DNA of 64,000 nucleotides from CAVSMC01 sp963798655 (GTDB taxonomy: Bacteria; Pseudomonadota; Gammaproteobacteria; Burkholderiales; Casimicrobiaceae). The notes below the pieces were generated by a model that searched no databases, was not told the origin of the DNA, and saw only the letters and a list, made by a program, of their open reading frames with translations. Both the position numbers and the translations under genes were made by a program. The stretch spans positions 558,001 through 622,000 of the forward strand of contig CAWCUH010000016.1 in the NCBI GenBank assembly GCA_963798655.1. The letters are read 5' to 3'. This document shows positions 47,708-55,590 of the stretch, one piece after another (position 1 is the stretch's first letter; each line of letters starts with the position of its first letter).

Positions 47708-48655
47708 ATGCAGCGACGCAAGCTCGGCAGCACCGGATTCGAAGTAGCGCCGATCGCGTTCGGCGGCAACGTGTTCGGCTGGACGGTCGACGAGCCGACG
47801 TCGTTCTCGCTGCTCGACGCATTCGTCGACGCCGGATTCAATCTGATCGACACCGCGGACTCGTATTCGCGCTGGGTGACCGGGCACCAGGGCGGCGAAT
47901 CGGAGACGATCATCGGCCGCTGGATCGCCCGGCGCGGACGTCACGACGACGTCGTGATCGCGACGAAGGTCGGCTCCGACATGGGCCTAGGCTACAAGTG
48001 CCTGCGCAGGGACTACATCGTGCGCGAAGCCGAGGCGTCGCTGCACCGGCTGCAGGTCGACTGCATCGACCTCTACCAATCGCATTGGGACGACGACAAG
48101 ACGCCGCTCGACGAGACGCTCGAGGCGTACGCGCTGCTGCAGCGGCAGGGCAAGGTGAAGGCGATCGGCGCATCGAACCATTCGGCGCAGCGTCTGCGCG
48201 AGGCACTCGACGCGAGCACGCAACGCGCGCTTCCGCGCTACGAAACGCTGCAGCCGCAGTACAACCTGTACGATCGCGGCACGTTCGAAGGTCCGCTGCA
48301 GCAGCTGTGCATCCGTGAGGGCATCGGCGTCATCCCGTATTTTTCGCTCGCCGCGGGCTTTCTCACCGGCAAGTACCGGTCGCCGGCGGACTTCGGCAAG
48401 AGCGCGCGCGGGCCGGGCATGAAAAAGTATCTGGACGATCGCGGCATGCGCATTCTCGACGCGCTCGATGTCGCGGCACGACGCACCGGCGCGGCGCCGG
48501 CGCAGCTCGCGCTCGCGTGGCTGATGGCGCAGCCCGGCGTGAGCGCGCCGATCGCGAGCGCGACGTCGCTCGGGCAGCTCCGGCAACTCGTCCGGGCCGC
48601 GGACCTCGTCCTCGACGACGCGACGCTCGGCGAGCTGTCGCGCGCCAGCGCATAG
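47708..48655 (+). CDS. Aldo/keto reductase
   Basis: A 315-residue NADPH-dependent oxidoreductase. The TIM-barrel catalytic set is visible: Asp in LIDTADSYSRW, the following Tyr, Lys in VIATKVGSDMG and His in LYQSHWDDDKTPLDETL. GAIGASNHS and IPYFSLAAGFLTGKYR are family motifs. It is related to YajO/perakine-reductase-like members; the substrate is unknown. ATG at 47708 is 21 bases after the lysC stop with AGGG upstream. Confidence 0.92.
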   Translation: MQRRKLGSTGFEVAPIAFGGNVFGWTVDEPTSFSLLDAFVDAGFNLIDTADSYSRWVTGHQGGESETIIGRWIARRGRHDDVVIATKVGSDMGLGYKCLRRDYIVREAEASLHRLQVDCIDLYQSHWDDDKTPLDETLEAYALLQRQGKVKAIGASNHSAQRLREALDASTQRALPRYETLQPQYNLYDRGTFEGPLQQLCIREGIGVIPYFSLAAGFLTGKYRSPADFGKSARGPGMKKYLDDRGMRILDALDVAARRTGAAPAQLALAWLMAQPGVSAPIASATSLGQLRQLVRAADLVLDDATLGELSRASA

Positions 48656-48834
48656 CGTTCTTAGCTGTCTCGTAGTCTCGTTCCTACAGCGCGTAGTCGC
48701 CCGCCTACGCCCGCCCGCTTCGCGGCCGCTTGTCGTTCGCCGGTGCGCAGGTCAAAGTCCATCGTCCGGTGGACGCCGCGGGGCGGCGTTCGTCTCGCGT
48801 GTCATCGGAAACAACGGACGAGAGGAGCTTCGCC

Positions 48835-49314
48835 ATGGCACAGAATCAGACCGGGTCTTCGGGCGGCATGCAGCGCACATCGAGCCAGCACGGTTCGTCG
48901 CAGAACGCGCAGGGCATGCAGGGGACGTCGGATACGGGCACGTCGGGTGCACAAGGTCGCGGCATGCAGAGCCAGACGGGCATGCAAAGCGGCAGCGGCA
49001 GCACCGGCACCGACGACGTCACGTATGACCTGATCAGCGTCGCGTATCACGCGCTGCAGGCGGCGCAGACATACCAGCAGTACGAGCAGGACGCCTCGCG
49101 CGGCAACCAGCAGATGCAGCAGTTCTTCCGCAAGGTGTGCGACGACAACAGGCAGTGCGCAGAACAGGCGCTGCAGATGCTGCAGCAGCATCTCGGCGGA
49201 CAGGGCGGGCAGTCGAAGCAGCACGCAAGCCAGTCGTCGATGCACGGCTCGCAATCGCAGGGATCGCAATCGTCGGGCTCGCAGGGCGGCGACTACGGTC
49301 GAGGAACGCGATAA
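48835..49314 (+). CDS. Q/G/S-rich protein with a short helical core
   Basis: 159 residues. Both ends (about 1-58 and 120-159) are low-complexity Gln/Gly/Ser/Met repeats. The centre (about 60-118) is predicted helical, beginning DDVTYDLISVAYHALQAAQTY and containing two Cys (KVCDDNRQCAEQALQML). The core looks like one helical hairpin, reminiscent of small ferritin-like stress proteins, but metal ligands are not clear. AGGAG lies 7 bases before the ATG. It is a free-standing gene upstream of ligD on the opposite strand. The function is unknown. Confidence 0.72.
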   Translation: MAQNQTGSSGGMQRTSSQHGSSQNAQGMQGTSDTGTSGAQGRGMQSQTGMQSGSGSTGTDDVTYDLISVAYHALQAAQTYQQYEQDASRGNQQMQQFFRKVCDDNRQCAEQALQMLQQHLGGQGGQSKQHASQSSMHGSQSQGSQSSGSQGGDYGRGTR

Positions 49315-49344
49315 CGCGCCGACGGCCGTTTATCTGAAAAGACG

Positions 49345-49368
49345 CGTCGCCCCGCGTTCGCGGGGCCG
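49345..49368. repeat. REP-like palindrome downstream of the Q/G/S-rich gene
   Basis: CGTCGCCCCGCG, TT, CGCGGGGCCG: a hairpin of the same family as 42955 and 44752, placed between two convergent genes, where it may end transcription. Confidence 0.5.
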
Positions 49369-49402
49369 GCGCGCCTGCGCCATCGGTCGCGTGTTGCAAG
49401 CC

Positions 49403-52027
49403 TCAGCCGCCGAATCCCACGCGGCGCATCATCGCCGCGGTGATCGTCTGCCGTACTTCGAAAAAGCGTTGCCACGGATCGCGCTTGCGCTTCGCGAGCA
49501 TCGCCGGCACGTTCTTCGCATTGAAATGGTCGAAGCGCCAGTCGCGCGCGACGTCTTGCCAGTCGATCGGCATCGCGACCGGCGCATTCGCCTTCGCGCG
49601 CAGCGAGTACGGCGCGACCGCCGTCGAGCCCTCGGCGTTGCGAAGATAGTCGACGAAGATCTTGCCTTCGCGTGAGGACTTCGTCGCGGTCGCGACAAAG
49701 CGATCGGGAAACGTCTGCACGAGAAGGTCGGCGACGGCCTTGGTGAAACCCTTGATCGCGTCCCAGCCGAGCGTCGGCTCGATCGGCAGGACGACATGCA
49801 GCCCTTTGCCGCCGGTCGTCTTGAGAAATCCCTCGAGACCGATCTCGCCCAGCAGCGTGCGCAGCAGCGACACCGCGTCGACCATTCGCGACCACGGGAT
49901 GCGCTCGTCGGGGTCGAAGTCGAACACGATGCGATCGGGCTCGCCGAGATGATCGGTACGCGAGCCCCATGGATGCATCTCGAGCACGCCGGCCTGCAGC
50001 AGCGCGACGATCGCGGTGACCGAATTCGCGACCATGTACGGTTTCGCGCCGCCGCTCTCCTCCTCGATCATCACCTGGTCGACCGGCAGCGGGTCGTTCG
50101 CGTGCGCGTGCTTCCAGTAAAAGCATTTCCGCCAGCCGTTCGGGCAGCGCACGAGCGTGAGCGGCCGCCCGCGCAGGTGCGGCAGCATCCATTCGCCGAC
50201 GGCCTCGTAATAGCGTGCGAGGTCGATCTTCGTGAGCCCCGCTTCCGGATAGAACAGCTTCGACGGATTGCTGATGCGCACGCCGGCGACGCTGTCCGGA
50301 TCGTTGCCTGCGCTCGTCGCGCTCGCGCGCTTGTTCGCACGTGACCGCTTCGGCTCTTCGCTCGCGTGCGTCGCGGCCTGCGCCTCGACGACATCGGTGT
50401 CGGCCTCCGCTTCGCGCACGACGTCGCTCGCGCGCTTATCCTCGCGCAGTCCCTGGAACGACGGATGGCGCAGCGTGCCGTCGTTCGTCCATTCGGTGAA
50501 CGCGATCTCGGCGACGAGCGACGGCTTCACCCAGTGCGATCGCCGCGCCTCGGCGCCGGTCGGCGGATTGACGAACGGCGGCTGCTTCTGCTCGAGCGGC
50601 GTCATCTTCGCCGTCAATTGCGCGAGCCGCTCCTCGTTGAAGCCGGTTCCGACCTTGCCGCAGTAGCGCAGCTTGCCTTTGCTCTCGTAATAGCCGAGCA
50701 GCAGCGCGCCGAAGCCGGAGCGCGAGCCTTGCGGATCGGTGTAGCCGCCGATCACGAACTCCTGCCGCCTCTGGCACTTGACCTTGAGCCAGTTGCGCGT
50801 GCGCGTCGAGCGATACGGCGAGCGCGCGAGCTTCGACACGATACCCTCGACGCCGAGCCGGCACGCCTCGGCGAACACGCCGGGCCCGTTGCCTTCGAAG
50901 TGACTCGAGTAGCGCAGAACGTCGTCGCTCCTGGCGCCGATCAGCGACTCGAGCAGCCGCTTGCGCTCGACCAGCGCAACGTTTGCGACATCGTGGCCGT
51001 CGACATACGGCATGTCGAACGCGTAATAGACGAGCGGCGTTGCACCGGCGCTCGACAGCGCGTTCTGCAGCGCCTGGAAGCTCGTGCGGCCCTGCTCGTC
51101 GACGACGACGACTTCGCCGTCGATCCACGCGCTCTGCACGCCGAGCCGGGCGGCGGCATCGGCGATGCGCGGGAAGCTCGCGGTCCATTCCTTGCCGTTG
51201 CGCGAGAACATCGTGCACGCACCGCGCTCGATGCGGCACAGCATGCGATAGCCGTCGTACTTGATCTCGTGGATCCAGTCGTCGCCGGCCGGCGCCTCGT
51301 CGACGAGCGTCGCGAGTTGCGGCTCGATGAAGTCCGGCATCGGCGCCTTGCGCGCGCCATCGACTGTCGCGACGCTCGCGCGCGGTTTCGACTTCCTTAC
51401 GCGGCCTTGCCTGACGTTCTCCTCGACCGACTTGTTCGAGTGCCATACGCGATCGGGATCGTGCGCGATCGCCTCCAGCGTGCGTCCCGTGAGCACGCTC
51501 TCCGGGCGCTCGTCGACGATCGCGCCCTCGGTCGCGGGCCGCGCGAACGCGTCGTTCTCCTTGATCAGCAGCCAGCTCTTGTCGCCGCCGTACTTGCCGC
51601 CGTGGCTCCTGACCAGCATCCAGCCGCCGTGGAGCTTGTCGCCGTCCAGCTCGAACTTGAGGCGGCCCTTCCGGTAGCCTTCGTGCGGATCCTCGCGCGG
51701 AATCCACGTGCCGCGATCCCACAGCACGACGGTGCCCGACCCGTACTGCTTCGGCGGGATGATCCCTTCGAAGTCGCCATACTCGATCGGGTGGTCCTCG
51801 ACGTGCATCGCGAGGCGCTTGTCCTTCGGATCGAGGCTTGGACCCTTCGGCACGGCCCACGACAGGAGCACGCCGTCGAGCTCCAACCGGAAGTCGTAGT
51901 GCAGGTGGCTCGCCTGGTGCTTCTGGATGACGAACACCAGGTCGCCCGCGCGGCGCGCCTGCACGCGGCCGGCCGGCTCGGGCGTGACTTTGAAGTTGCG
52001 CTTCCTGCGATAGAGCTCGAGCGCCAT
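49403..52027 (-). CDS. ligD: Multifunctional non-homologous end-joining DNA ligase LigD
   Basis: An 874-residue enzyme with three domains in Pseudomonas-type order. First is a 3'-phosphoesterase domain (about residues 1-175, with HYDFRLELDGVLLSWAVPKG). Next is an ATP-dependent ligase domain (about 225-545, adenylated Lys in HEIKYDGYRM near residue 255). Last is a polymerase/primase domain (about 575-870, with GKGLHVVLPIEPT and FVDYLRN). The linker near 550-575 is rich in Ala, Ser and Lys. LigD repairs double-strand breaks together with Ku; no ku gene is in this window. It is read from ATG 52027. Confidence 0.96.
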   Translation of the reverse strand: MALELYRRKRNFKVTPEPAGRVQARRAGDLVFVIQKHQASHLHYDFRLELDGVLLSWAVPKGPSLDPKDKRLAMHVEDHPIEYGDFEGIIPPKQYGSGTVVLWDRGTWIPREDPHEGYRKGRLKFELDGDKLHGGWMLVRSHGGKYGGDKSWLLIKENDAFARPATEGAIVDERPESVLTGRTLEAIAHDPDRVWHSNKSVEENVRQGRVRKSKPRASVATVDGARKAPMPDFIEPQLATLVDEAPAGDDWIHEIKYDGYRMLCRIERGACTMFSRNGKEWTASFPRIADAAARLGVQSAWIDGEVVVVDEQGRTSFQALQNALSSAGATPLVYYAFDMPYVDGHDVANVALVERKRLLESLIGARSDDVLRYSSHFEGNGPGVFAEACRLGVEGIVSKLARSPYRSTRTRNWLKVKCQRRQEFVIGGYTDPQGSRSGFGALLLGYYESKGKLRYCGKVGTGFNEERLAQLTAKMTPLEQKQPPFVNPPTGAEARRSHWVKPSLVAEIAFTEWTNDGTLRHPSFQGLREDKRASDVVREAEADTDVVEAQAATHASEEPKRSRANKRASATSAGNDPDSVAGVRISNPSKLFYPEAGLTKIDLARYYEAVGEWMLPHLRGRPLTLVRCPNGWRKCFYWKHAHANDPLPVDQVMIEEESGGAKPYMVANSVTAIVALLQAGVLEMHPWGSRTDHLGEPDRIVFDFDPDERIPWSRMVDAVSLLRTLLGEIGLEGFLKTTGGKGLHVVLPIEPTLGWDAIKGFTKAVADLLVQTFPDRFVATATKSSREGKIFVDYLRNAEGSTAVAPYSLRAKANAPVAMPIDWQDVARDWRFDHFNAKNVPAMLAKRKRDPWQRFFEVRQTITAAMMRRVGFGG

Positions 52028-52114
52028 GACCCCGCGATTCTAGCCACGGCGGCACGCCCGCGCGCACCGGGAGGGCCCGCAAGCGCGTGTCGGCGTTGTC
52101 TTACAGCGCCGCGG

Positions 52115-52342
52115 CTACGGGTCGACCGGCGACGGCATGCAGGAAGCCGGCACAACGTCGGCGCCGGCCGCGCACGGGGCGCTGACCGCCGGTGTCGTCG
52201 CCTGCTGTGCCGGCGCGGCCGCCACGTACGAGTGGATCTCGACGATGAGCCCCGTCACCCACAGGGTCGCGACGGCGAACGTCGCCGCAATGGCGAATCC
52301 AAGCGCTGATCGCGGCGTGGAGGGATCGGGTTTCGGTGTCAT
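52115..52342 (-). CDS. Small single-pass membrane protein, copy A of a tandem pair
   Basis: 75 residues. The N-terminal stretch STPRSALGFAIAATFAVATLW leads into one membrane segment. A periplasmic Ala/Thr/Pro tail follows, with two Cys in SAPCAAGADVVPASC. It is clearly homologous to the product of the gene 78 bases upstream on the same strand (see 52421-52648). No known family was recognised. The ribosome site is weak. Confidence 0.65.
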   Translation of the reverse strand: MTPKPDPSTPRSALGFAIAATFAVATLWVTGLIVEIHSYVAAAPAQQATTPAVSAPCAAGADVVPASCMPSPVDP

Positions 52343-52420
52343 CGTCGTCTGCGTGCGGTTCGCTCCCCGGGGCCGGCTCGTAACGCGCGACCGCCTCCGC
52401 GAGCAGGCCGTCGGTGCTCG

Positions 52421-52648
52421 CTACATCGAGCGTTGCGAGCCGGGCTGCGACGTTGCGCATGCCGCCGCACCGGGTGCGCACGCCACGGACGTGTGGATCG
52501 CCGCCGCTTGCGTCGAAGCGGTTGCGGTGTTCGGCTGAGCGTCGACCAGCCGTCCGGTGACCCACATCGTTCCGACCGCAAAGGTCAGCGCGACGGCAAA
52601 TCCGAGCGCCGATCGAGGCGTGCTGAACGCTTCCTGATTCCGCTTCAT
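52421..52648 (-). CDS. Small single-pass membrane protein, copy B of a tandem pair
   Basis: 75 residues, the same length and plan as copy A. STPRSALGFAVALTFAVGTMW aligns almost residue for residue with copy A, followed by WVTGRLVD against WVTGLIVE. The tail has diverged but again carries two Cys (VACAPGAAACA). GGGAG lies before the ATG. It is divergent from the phosphatase operon at 52.9 kb. The pair arose by tandem duplication; the function is unknown. Confidence 0.68.
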   Translation of the reverse strand: MKRNQEAFSTPRSALGFAVALTFAVGTMWVTGRLVDAQPNTATASTQAAAIHTSVACAPGAAACATSQPGSQRSM

Positions 52649-52891
52649 CGCATCTCCCTGTTCGATCGGCTGTCTCGAGCAGCCGCGACGTCAATGTGCG
52701 CCCGACAGGCGCCCGGAACCGGGGACGATTCGGCGGGCAGGAGCGCGAATATTCACTTCGGCGAAGGTTGACGGGGTCGACAAACCGAGCCGTTCAGGCG
52801 ACGAGCAAGCCGTGCACGGGGAAGCGCGCACCGTCGGAGCGGCCGTCCCGATCGCTGTCGGCCGGCGCCGTCCCGGCCTGAGCGGCACGCG

Positions 52892-54619
52892 ATGCCGGCG
52901 TCTTTGCTACAGTCCGCGCTCATGAACGCAGCGACGGAACGCGAGCAGCTGCTCGCGCGGGACATGAAGGCGATCCTCGATGTCGCCGTTGCCCTGGCGG
53001 CGCCGTTCGACTTGCGCACGATGCTCGTCGAAGTCATCAACGCCGCGAAGCAGGTGCTCGACGCGGACAGGGGCTCGGTCTGGCTCTACGATGCGGCGGC
53101 CGACGAGCTCGTGCTCGAGATTGCGACCGGCATCGATCCGCTGCGCCTCCCGGCTGGCAGCGGAATCGTCGGCAGCTGCGCGAGACACCGCAACATCGTG
53201 AACGTGCCCGATTGCTACACCGACGCGCGCTTCGATCCCGACGTCGACAGGGCATCCGGTTACCGAACGCGATGCATGCTGACGCTGCCGCTCGTCGATC
53301 ACAAGGGCGTGCTCGTCGGCGTGATGCAAGTGCTGAACAAGCGCGACGGCGTGTTCGACGCCAAGGACGAAGCGCTCGCCACCGCGCTCGCTGCGCAGTG
53401 CGCCGTCGCGCTCCAGCGCGTGCGCATGACCGAAGCGCTGATGGACGGCGAGCGGATGCGGCAGGAGCTCGAAATGGCGCGCGTCGTGCAGATGAGCACG
53501 CTGCCGGCGACGATGCCCGCGGTGCCGGGTTATGACGTCTACGGCACGTTCGAGCCGGCCGAGCTCACCGGCGGCGACGCGTTCGACCTGTCGATGCTCG
53601 AGCAAAACCTGCTCGTCGTCCTCGCCGACGCAACGGGACACGGCATCGCGCCGGCGCTGTCGGTGACGCAGCTGCAGGCGATGCTGCGTATCGCATTTCG
53701 CCTCGGGGCCGACCTGCAGACGGCGGTCACCGAGGTCAACAATCACCTCGCGGCCTGGCTCGCCGACGATCGCTTCATCACCGCGTTCATCGGTCTGATC
53801 GATTCGAATACGCACCAGTTGCGTTTCCACAGTGCCGGGCAGGCGCCGATCCTGCATGTACGCGGAACGTCGGGCGAATGCGTGCTGCACATGCCGACCA
53901 GCTTTCCGCTCGGCGCGATGCGCGTATCGCGGCTTCGCCCCGCCGTGGCGCTCGACATGCAGCCCGGCGACCTGCTCGTGCTGCTGTCCGACGGCATTTA
54001 CGAGTATCAGGATGCCGACGGCGCCGAATTCGGGCTGGATCGGGTGCGCGACATCGTCGTCGCGCATCGGGACAAGCCGGTCGCTGACCTCGCTCGCGCG
54101 CTGCTCGGAAGCGTCCGCGGCTTTGCCCGCGGCGCGCCGCAGCAGGACGACATCACGATCGTGCTGGTGAAGCGCGAGCCGCTCGGCGCGCAGGCGCGTT
54201 TTCCGCGCAGCATCGATGCGCTGGACGACATCGTCGCCTTCGTCGACGCGTTCTTCGAGCGCGAGAGCATCGATGGCGCGCTCAAGCACGCGGTCGACCT
54301 GACCGTCGAGGAGCTCTTCACGAACATGGTGAAGTACAGCGCCTCCAGTGCGCAGGTCCGCATCGACATCGCCAAAATTGCCGGCGGCGTCGAAGTCGGG
54401 CTGACGGATTATGATGTCGAGCCTTTCGATGTCACCCGCTCGCCGGATGTCGACATCGGCGCGCCGATCGGCGAGCGCGCCGTCGGGGGCCTCGGGCTGC
54501 ACCTCATCCGGCGGATGGTCGACTCGATCGAATACGAATACTCGAAGGACACGCGCCAGAGTCGTACCGTCTTTCGCAAGACCAAAATGCAGGATGCAGG
54601 CGGCGGCGCACGCCGCTAG
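52892..54619 (+). CDS. GAF / SpoIIE-type PP2C phosphatase / HATPase regulator
   Basis: 575 residues, cytoplasmic. A GAF sensor domain (about residues 25-180) is followed by a PP2C/SpoIIE phosphatase domain (about 200-430; metal-binding Asp in FEPAELTGGDAFD and VLADATGHG, and DGIYEYQDADG and QQDDITIVLV). An RsbW-like HATPase_c domain (about 440-565; VEELFTNMVKYS, RAVGGLGLHLIRRMVD) follows. It therefore carries both the phosphatase and the kinase of a partner-switching system. The likely substrate is the STAS protein encoded 9 bases downstream. ATG at 52892 or 52922 could be the start; neither has a clear ribosome site. Confidence 0.88.
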   Translation: MPASLLQSALMNAATEREQLLARDMKAILDVAVALAAPFDLRTMLVEVINAAKQVLDADRGSVWLYDAAADELVLEIATGIDPLRLPAGSGIVGSCARHRNIVNVPDCYTDARFDPDVDRASGYRTRCMLTLPLVDHKGVLVGVMQVLNKRDGVFDAKDEALATALAAQCAVALQRVRMTEALMDGERMRQELEMARVVQMSTLPATMPAVPGYDVYGTFEPAELTGGDAFDLSMLEQNLLVVLADATGHGIAPALSVTQLQAMLRIAFRLGADLQTAVTEVNNHLAAWLADDRFITAFIGLIDSNTHQLRFHSAGQAPILHVRGTSGECVLHMPTSFPLGAMRVSRLRPAVALDMQPGDLLVLLSDGIYEYQDADGAEFGLDRVRDIVVAHRDKPVADLARALLGSVRGFARGAPQQDDITIVLVKREPLGAQARFPRSIDALDDIVAFVDAFFERESIDGALKHAVDLTVEELFTNMVKYSASSAQVRIDIAKIAGGVEVGLTDYDVEPFDVTRSPDVDIGAPIGERAVGGLGLHLIRRMVDSIEYEYSKDTRQSRTVFRKTKMQDAGGGARR

Positions 54620-54628
54620 GGGAAGAAC

Positions 54629-54922
54629 GTGCTCACGATCGATTTCGGCGCCGAGGGCGTCGTCGTCATCACCGGCCGGCTCGATGCGGCACAGTCGCCC
54701 GTCGCCGACGCCTTTCTCGGCAAGGTGCAGGGCACCGTCACGCTCGATTGCAGCCAGCTCGAATACGTGTCGAGCGCCGGCCTGGGCGTGCTGCTGAAGA
54801 CGCAGAAACGGTTGCTCGGCTCGTCCGGCAAGCTGCGTCTTGCCGGCGTGAACAGCCATTTGCTCGAGTTGCTCACCTACGCGGGTTTCGACCAGATATT
54901 CGAAATCGAGCCGGCGCGCTAG
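54629..54922 (+). CDS. STAS-domain anti-anti-sigma factor
   Basis: 97 residues, essentially one STAS domain of the SpoIIAA/RsbV type. The phosphorylatable Ser is in LEYVSSAGLGVLLKTQKR near residue 52. The GTG at 54629 has AGGGGAAG upstream. In this switch the unphosphorylated form sequesters an anti-sigma kinase. Here the kinase-like HATPase and the phosphatase are fused in the upstream gene. The sigma factor released is not proven, but an ECF sigma gene follows by 36 bases. Confidence 0.92.
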   Translation: MLTIDFGAEGVVVITGRLDAAQSPVADAFLGKVQGTVTLDCSQLEYVSSAGLGVLLKTQKRLLGSSGKLRLAGVNSHLLELLTYAGFDQIFEIEPAR

Positions 54923-54958
54923 GCGCCCTCCCAACTTTTCCTTGTCTCGCGTGTAATT

Positions 54959-55507
54959 GTGAACAACGATCCCGATCGCGCGCTGGTCGAGCGGTTTCGC
55001 AGCGGCGACCGGGAGGCGTTTGCCGAGCTCGTGATCCGGTATCAGCGGCCGATCTACAACGCCGCGTTCTGGGTGCTCAGGCGGGCCGAGGACGCGAGCG
55101 ACGTCACGCAAACGGTCTTTCTGAGGGTCGCGGAACGGCTGGAGGAATTCGATTCGCAGTACCGGTTCTTCAGCTGGCTGTATCGGATCGCGATCAACGA
55201 GTCGTTGAACCTGTTGCGGCAGAACGGACGTGGAGAAGAGCTCGAAGACGAAGAGGCAGTGCCCGACTCGGACGACGCGAATCCCGAGTCGCTGGCGATC
55301 AACGCCGAGCTCGCGAGACGAATCCGCAGCGCGCTGATGACGATGAGCACGAACGATCGGACGGTCGTCGCCCTGCGCCACTTCTCGGAGTGCAGTTACG
55401 AGGAGATCGCGCTGATCCTCGACATCGACGAGAAAACCGTCAAGTCGCGGCTGTTCGAAGCTCGCCAGCGGCTGCGGCAACTGTTGGGCGACTTGCGCCC
55501 GGACTAG
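54959..55507 (+). CDS. ECF-family RNA polymerase sigma factor (RpoE-like)
   Basis: 182 residues. Region 2 (about 10-80; LVIRYQRPIYNAAFWVLRR, DASDVTQTVFLRVAERL) and region 4 (about 115-180; NDRTVVALRHFSECSYEEIA, DEKTVKSRLFEARQRLRQ) are both intact and typical of the RpoE group. The start is GTG at 54959. The anti-sigma-like gene begins 83 bases downstream. It probably directs a cell-envelope regulon and its own operon. Confidence 0.93.
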   Translation: MNNDPDRALVERFRSGDREAFAELVIRYQRPIYNAAFWVLRRAEDASDVTQTVFLRVAERLEEFDSQYRFFSWLYRIAINESLNLLRQNGRGEELEDEEAVPDSDDANPESLAINAELARRIRSALMTMSTNDRTVVALRHFSECSYEEIALILDIDEKTVKSRLFEARQRLRQLLGDLRPD

Positions 55508-55516
55508 GATGAAACA

Positions 55517-55556
55517 TCCCCCCACGCTCGCTCCGCTCGCTGCCCCCGAAGGGGTG
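55517..55556. repeat. Burkholderiales-type GC-rich palindromic motif
   Basis: CCCCCACGCTCGCTCCGCTC and GCTGCCCCCGAAGGGG form a short imperfect hairpin between the sigma and anti-sigma genes. From memory, very similar motifs recur in intergenic regions of many Burkholderiales; copy number could not be counted here. Confidence 0.45.
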
Positions 55557-55590
55557 GGTCAGTCGGTCGGGGCGGCCCTTGCCGACTGAC

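Noticed and set aside
52907..55525. 872-codon minus-strand frame opposite the phosphatase, STAS and sigma genes
   Set aside because: It runs across three clearly coding plus-strand genes; no domain was found in it.
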